A stretch of 64,000 nucleotides of DNA from Agarivorans albus (GTDB taxonomy: Bacteria; Pseudomonadota; Gammaproteobacteria; Enterobacterales; Celerinatantimonadaceae). The translations under genes were made by a program, and so were the position numbers. Where the stretch lies: NCBI RefSeq assembly GCF_019670105.1, contig NZ_AP023032.1:4100001-4164000 (forward strand), in the 5' to 3' direction. Positions within the stretch are counted from its first letter, which is position 1; each line of letters starts with the position of its first letter. Shown here piece by piece: positions 60,953 through 64,000 of the stretch. The notes beneath the pieces were generated by a model. It worked only from the letters and a program-made list of their open reading frames with translations. It did not search any database and was not told the DNA's origin.

Positions 60953-63900
60953 TTACAGCTCATCCAACTCAATGTTGATACCAAGAGAGCGAATCTCTTT
61001 GAGCAACACGTTGAACGACTCAGGCATTCCTGGCTCCATCTGGTGGTTACCATCAACGATGTTCTTGTACATCTTAGTACGACCGTTAACGTCATCAGAT
61101 TTAACCGTTAGCATTTCCTGTAGGGTGTAAGCAGCACCGTATGCTTCTAGTGCCCATACTTCCATCTCACCGAAGCGCTGACCACCAAACTGTGCTTTAC
61201 CACCTAGAGGTTGCTGAGTAACCAAGCTGTAAGAACCAGTAGAACGAGCGTGCATCTTGTCATCAACCAAGTGGTTAAGTTTCAACATGTACATGTAACC
61301 AACAGTTACAGGGCGCTCAAATTCTTGACCGGTACGGCCGTCACGTAACACGATTTGACCTGAATCAGGTAAGTCGGCTAAACGTAATAGCTCTTTAATT
61401 TCAGCTTCTTTAGCACCATCAAATGCAGGGGTAGCCATTGGCACACCGCCACGTAAGTTCTTGGCTAAAGTCATTACTTCTTCATCAGTGAAGCTAGCAA
61501 CGTCAACTTTAAGCGCGTCATCACCTACGTTGTACACTTTCTGGATGAAGTCACGCAGTTTATCCATTTCGATTTCACGCTGAACTTTCAGCATTTCATC
61601 AATTTTTTCACCAACACCTTTAGCTGCTAGGCCTAAGTGGGTTTCAAGGATCTGACCGATGTTCATCCGCGATGGTACACCTAGTGGGTTCAAGCAGATG
61701 TCTACTGGGCGACCAGTTTCGTCATAAGGCATATCTTCACGAGGAACAATGGTAGAAATTACACCTTTGTTACCGTGACGACCAGCCATCTTGTCACCAG
61801 GTTGAATACGACGCTTAACTGCTAAGTAAACTTTAACAATCTTCAGTACGCCAGGCGCTAAGTCATCACCTTGGGTGATCTTACGGCGCTTAATGTCGAA
61901 CTGCTTGTCGAATTCAGCTTTGATTTCGTCGTATTGCGCAGCAATTTGTTCTAGCTGCGTTTGCGCGTCTTCATCGCTTAATGCCGCTTCTAGCCACTCT
62001 GCTGGTTGCTGGCGGTCTAAGTCAGCTTCTGACTTACCGGCTGCAATCAATACAGATTTAGCACGAGCAAAGATACCGTCTTCAAGGATCTTGAATTCTT
62101 CGGTTAAATCTTTTTTCGCTTCTTTAAGCTGCATAGACTCAATTTCTTGAGCACGCTTGTCTTTTTCTACGCCATCGCGAGTAAAGACTTGAACGTCGAT
62201 TACGGTACCAAATACAGAGTTAGGTACACGTAGTGATGTATCTTTAACATCAGACGCTTTCTCACCGAAGATGGCACGCAATAGCTTCTCTTCAGGTGTT
62301 AATTGTGTTTCACCTTTAGGGGTTACTTTACCCACTAAGATGTCACCTGGCTTAACTTCAGCACCAACGTAAACAATACCTGACTCATCAAGTTTGCTTA
62401 GCGCTGATTCACCAACGTTTGGAATATCGGCTGAGATTTCTTCACTGCCAAGCTTAGTATCACGAGCGATACAGCTTAACTCTTGAATGTGAATAGTAGT
62501 AAAGCGATCTTCTTTAACTACGTTCTCAGAAATACCGATTGAATCCTCAAAGTTGTAACCATTCCAAGGCATGAACGCTACGCGCATGTTTTGACCCAAT
62601 GCCAACTCACCTAAGTCAGTTGAAGGACCATCTGCTAGTACGTCGCCTTTAGCTACCAATTCGCCTGATTTAACTACCGGACGTTGGTTGATACAGGTGT
62701 TTTGGTTAGAACGGGTGTACTTTGTTAGCGTGTAAATGTCGATACCTGCCTCACCAGGAAGCATCTCGTCTTCATTTACTTTAACTACGATGCGGCTAGC
62801 ATCTGCGTAGTCAACCGTACCGCCACGTTTCGATACAACAGTTACACCAGAGTCAACCGCTACAGCACGTTCAATACCAGTACCTACCAACGGCTTATCA
62901 GCACGCAGTGTTGGTACAGCTTGACGTTGCATGTTAGAACCCATCAATGCACGGTTTGCATCATCGTGTTCTAGGAACGGAATCAACGATGCCGCCACAG
63001 AAATAATCTGCTGAGGACTTACGTCCATGTACTGAATTTGGTCAGTAGGCATGTAGGTTGATTCACCCTTGTGGCGACAAGGTACTAAATCTGTTTCAAG
63101 TAATTTACCATTTGCGTCGGCTTCAGCGTTTGCCTGAGCGATCACATAAGTGCCTTCATCAATCGCTGATAAGTAATCTACTTCATCAGTGATTTGGCCT
63201 TCAATTACTTTGCGGTAAGGGGTTTCTAAGAAACCAAACTCATTAGTGCGAGAGTAAACCGCCAACGAGTTAATCAAACCAATGTTTGGACCTTCCGGCG
63301 TTTCAATCGGACATAAACGACCGTAGTGCGTTGGGTGTACATCTCGCACTTCAAAGCCAGCACGTTCACGAGTTAAACCACCTGGGCCTAATGCAGAAAC
63401 ACGACGTTTGTGTGTTACTTCAGAAAGCGGGTTGTTTTGATCCATGAACTGAGACAATTGGCTTGAACCAAAGAACTCTTTAACCGCAGCCGAGATTGGC
63501 TTAGCGTTAATTAAGTCTTGTGGCATCAATGCATCAAGGTCACCTAAGCTTAGGCGCTCTTTAACAGCACGCTCTACACGTACTAGACCAACGCGGAATT
63601 GGTTTTCAGCCATTTCGCCTACGCTACGAATACGACGGTTACCAAGGTGGTCGATATCATCAACTTCACCACGGCCGTTACGAATTTCGATTAGCGTTTG
63701 CATAACCTTAACGATGTCTTCTTTATCAAGTACACCAGCCACTGAACCGTCTTCACGGCCAACACGGCTGTTGAACTTCATACGGCCTACTGTTGACAAG
63801 TCGTAACGGTCGCCGTTAAAGAACAAGTTCTCGAACAAGGCTTCTGCTGCGTCTTTTGTTGGTGGCTCACCAGGACGCATCATACGGTAGATTTCAACTA

Positions 63901-64000
63901 ACGCCTCTAGGCGGTTTGTTGAAGAATCAACACGCAAGGTATCAGAGATAAATGAACCATGATCTAAGTCATTGGTATAAATCGTTTTTATCACCGAGTG
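60953..64000 (-). CDS. rpoB: RNA polymerase beta subunit (copy B, 5' part beyond the window)
   Basis: Codons 330-1344 are present; base 64000 is the first base of codon 330. The visible product is identical to copy A, including the wild-type rifampicin pocket. The missing start lies about 1 kb past the window end. If the duplication is complete, rplL, rplJ, rplA, rplK, nusG, secE, trpT and an outer tuf should follow beyond it. Confidence 0.96.
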   Translation of the reverse strand, partial: HSVIKTIYTNDLDHGSFISDTLRVDSSTNRLEALVEIYRMMRPGEPPTKDAAEALFENLFFNGDRYDLSTVGRMKFNSRVGREDGSVAGVLDKEDIVKVMQTLIEIRNGRGEVDDIDHLGNRRIRSVGEMAENQFRVGLVRVERAVKERLSLGDLDALMPQDLINAKPISAAVKEFFGSSQLSQFMDQNNPLSEVTHKRRVSALGPGGLTRERAGFEVRDVHPTHYGRLCPIETPEGPNIGLINSLAVYSRTNEFGFLETPYRKVIEGQITDEVDYLSAIDEGTYVIAQANAEADANGKLLETDLVPCRHKGESTYMPTDQIQYMDVSPQQIISVAASLIPFLEHDDANRALMGSNMQRQAVPTLRADKPLVGTGIERAVAVDSGVTVVSKRGGTVDYADASRIVVKVNEDEMLPGEAGIDIYTLTKYTRSNQNTCINQRPVVKSGELVAKGDVLADGPSTDLGELALGQNMRVAFMPWNGYNFEDSIGISENVVKEDRFTTIHIQELSCIARDTKLGSEEISADIPNVGESALSKLDESGIVYVGAEVKPGDILVGKVTPKGETQLTPEEKLLRAIFGEKASDVKDTSLRVPNSVFGTVIDVQVFTRDGVEKDKRAQEIESMQLKEAKKDLTEEFKILEDGIFARAKSVLIAAGKSEADLDRQQPAEWLEAALSDEDAQTQLEQIAAQYDEIKAEFDKQFDIKRRKITQGDDLAPGVLKIVKVYLAVKRRIQPGDKMAGRHGNKGVISTIVPREDMPYDETGRPVDICLNPLGVPSRMNIGQILETHLGLAAKGVGEKIDEMLKVQREIEMDKLRDFIQKVYNVGDDALKVDVASFTDEEVMTLAKNLRGGVPMATPAFDGAKEAEIKELLRLADLPDSGQIVLRDGRTGQEFERPVTVGYMYMLKLNHLVDDKMHARSTGSYSLVTQQPLGGKAQFGGQRFGEMEVWALEAYGAAYTLQEMLTVKSDDVNGRTKMYKNIVDGNHQMEPGMPESFNVLLKEIRSLGINIELDEL

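Overview
The window looks like chromosomal DNA of a marine gammaproteobacterium of the Alteromonadales type. The crp-yhfA-prkB-yheU-yheT block, the astC-astA-astD arginine catabolic genes next to pabA, the pilMNOPQ-aroK-aroB-damX-dam-rpe-gph-trpS string and the secE-to-tuf ribosomal/RNA polymerase block all fit Shewanella/Agarivorans-like genomes. I cannot name the genus from sequence alone. Nearly all genes are housekeeping; there are no phages, IS elements or CRISPR arrays.

Layout. Positions 1-8.1 kb: a partial flavin-reductase-like gene, a class V aminotransferase, a 760-bp AT-rich gap, a DUF1127 protein, an atypical MiaA, a DUF3624-like protein, an aldehyde dehydrogenase, then yheT-yheU-prkB and yhfA. 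8.3-14.6 kb: crp, then an arginine/lysine catabolic group (DUF1338 dioxygenase, astD, astA, astC/argD) and pabA. 14.7-22.4 kb: a CDF transporter, then trpS, gph, rpe, dam, damX, aroB and aroK on the minus strand, with a small DUF2970 gene opposite. 22.5-31 kb: the type IV pilus operon pilMNOPQ, divergent mrcA, and oxyR. 31.1-32.1 kb: a lipoprotein whose terminator carries a striking octamer array.

32.3-64 kb, all on the minus strand: transcription runs from high to low coordinates. The order is tRNA-Trp, secE, nusG, rplK, rplA, rplJ, rplL, rpoB, rpoC, ridA, tusD, tusC, tusB, rpsL, rpsG, fusA, tuf. Upstream of tRNA-Trp the same genes rpoB(partial)-rpoC-ridA-tusDCB-rpsL-rpsG-fusA-tuf appear again at a constant offset of 18,263 bp. 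This is the main finding. The window shows at least 13.4 kb of an apparent 18.3-kb direct tandem duplication whose period equals the tuf-to-tuf distance. The only base differences I found in the stretches compared are four third-codon-position changes, all in the 3' half of tuf. That pattern is what unequal recombination between an upstream tufB and a downstream tufA would leave: the middle tuf is a tufA/tufB hybrid junction. If real, the cell carries two copies of the RNA polymerase beta/beta' genes, S12, S7, EF-G and the tus/ridA genes, and three tuf genes. A loop error around the tuf repeat during assembly is the main alternative.

Other notable points are an AUU start codon for yheT beside a 26-bp direct repeat, the terminator-arm octamer array (10.5 copies), a MiaA of non-enterobacterial motif type, a ridA-tusDCB cassette between rpoC and rpsL, and several leader hairpins in the ribosomal operons.
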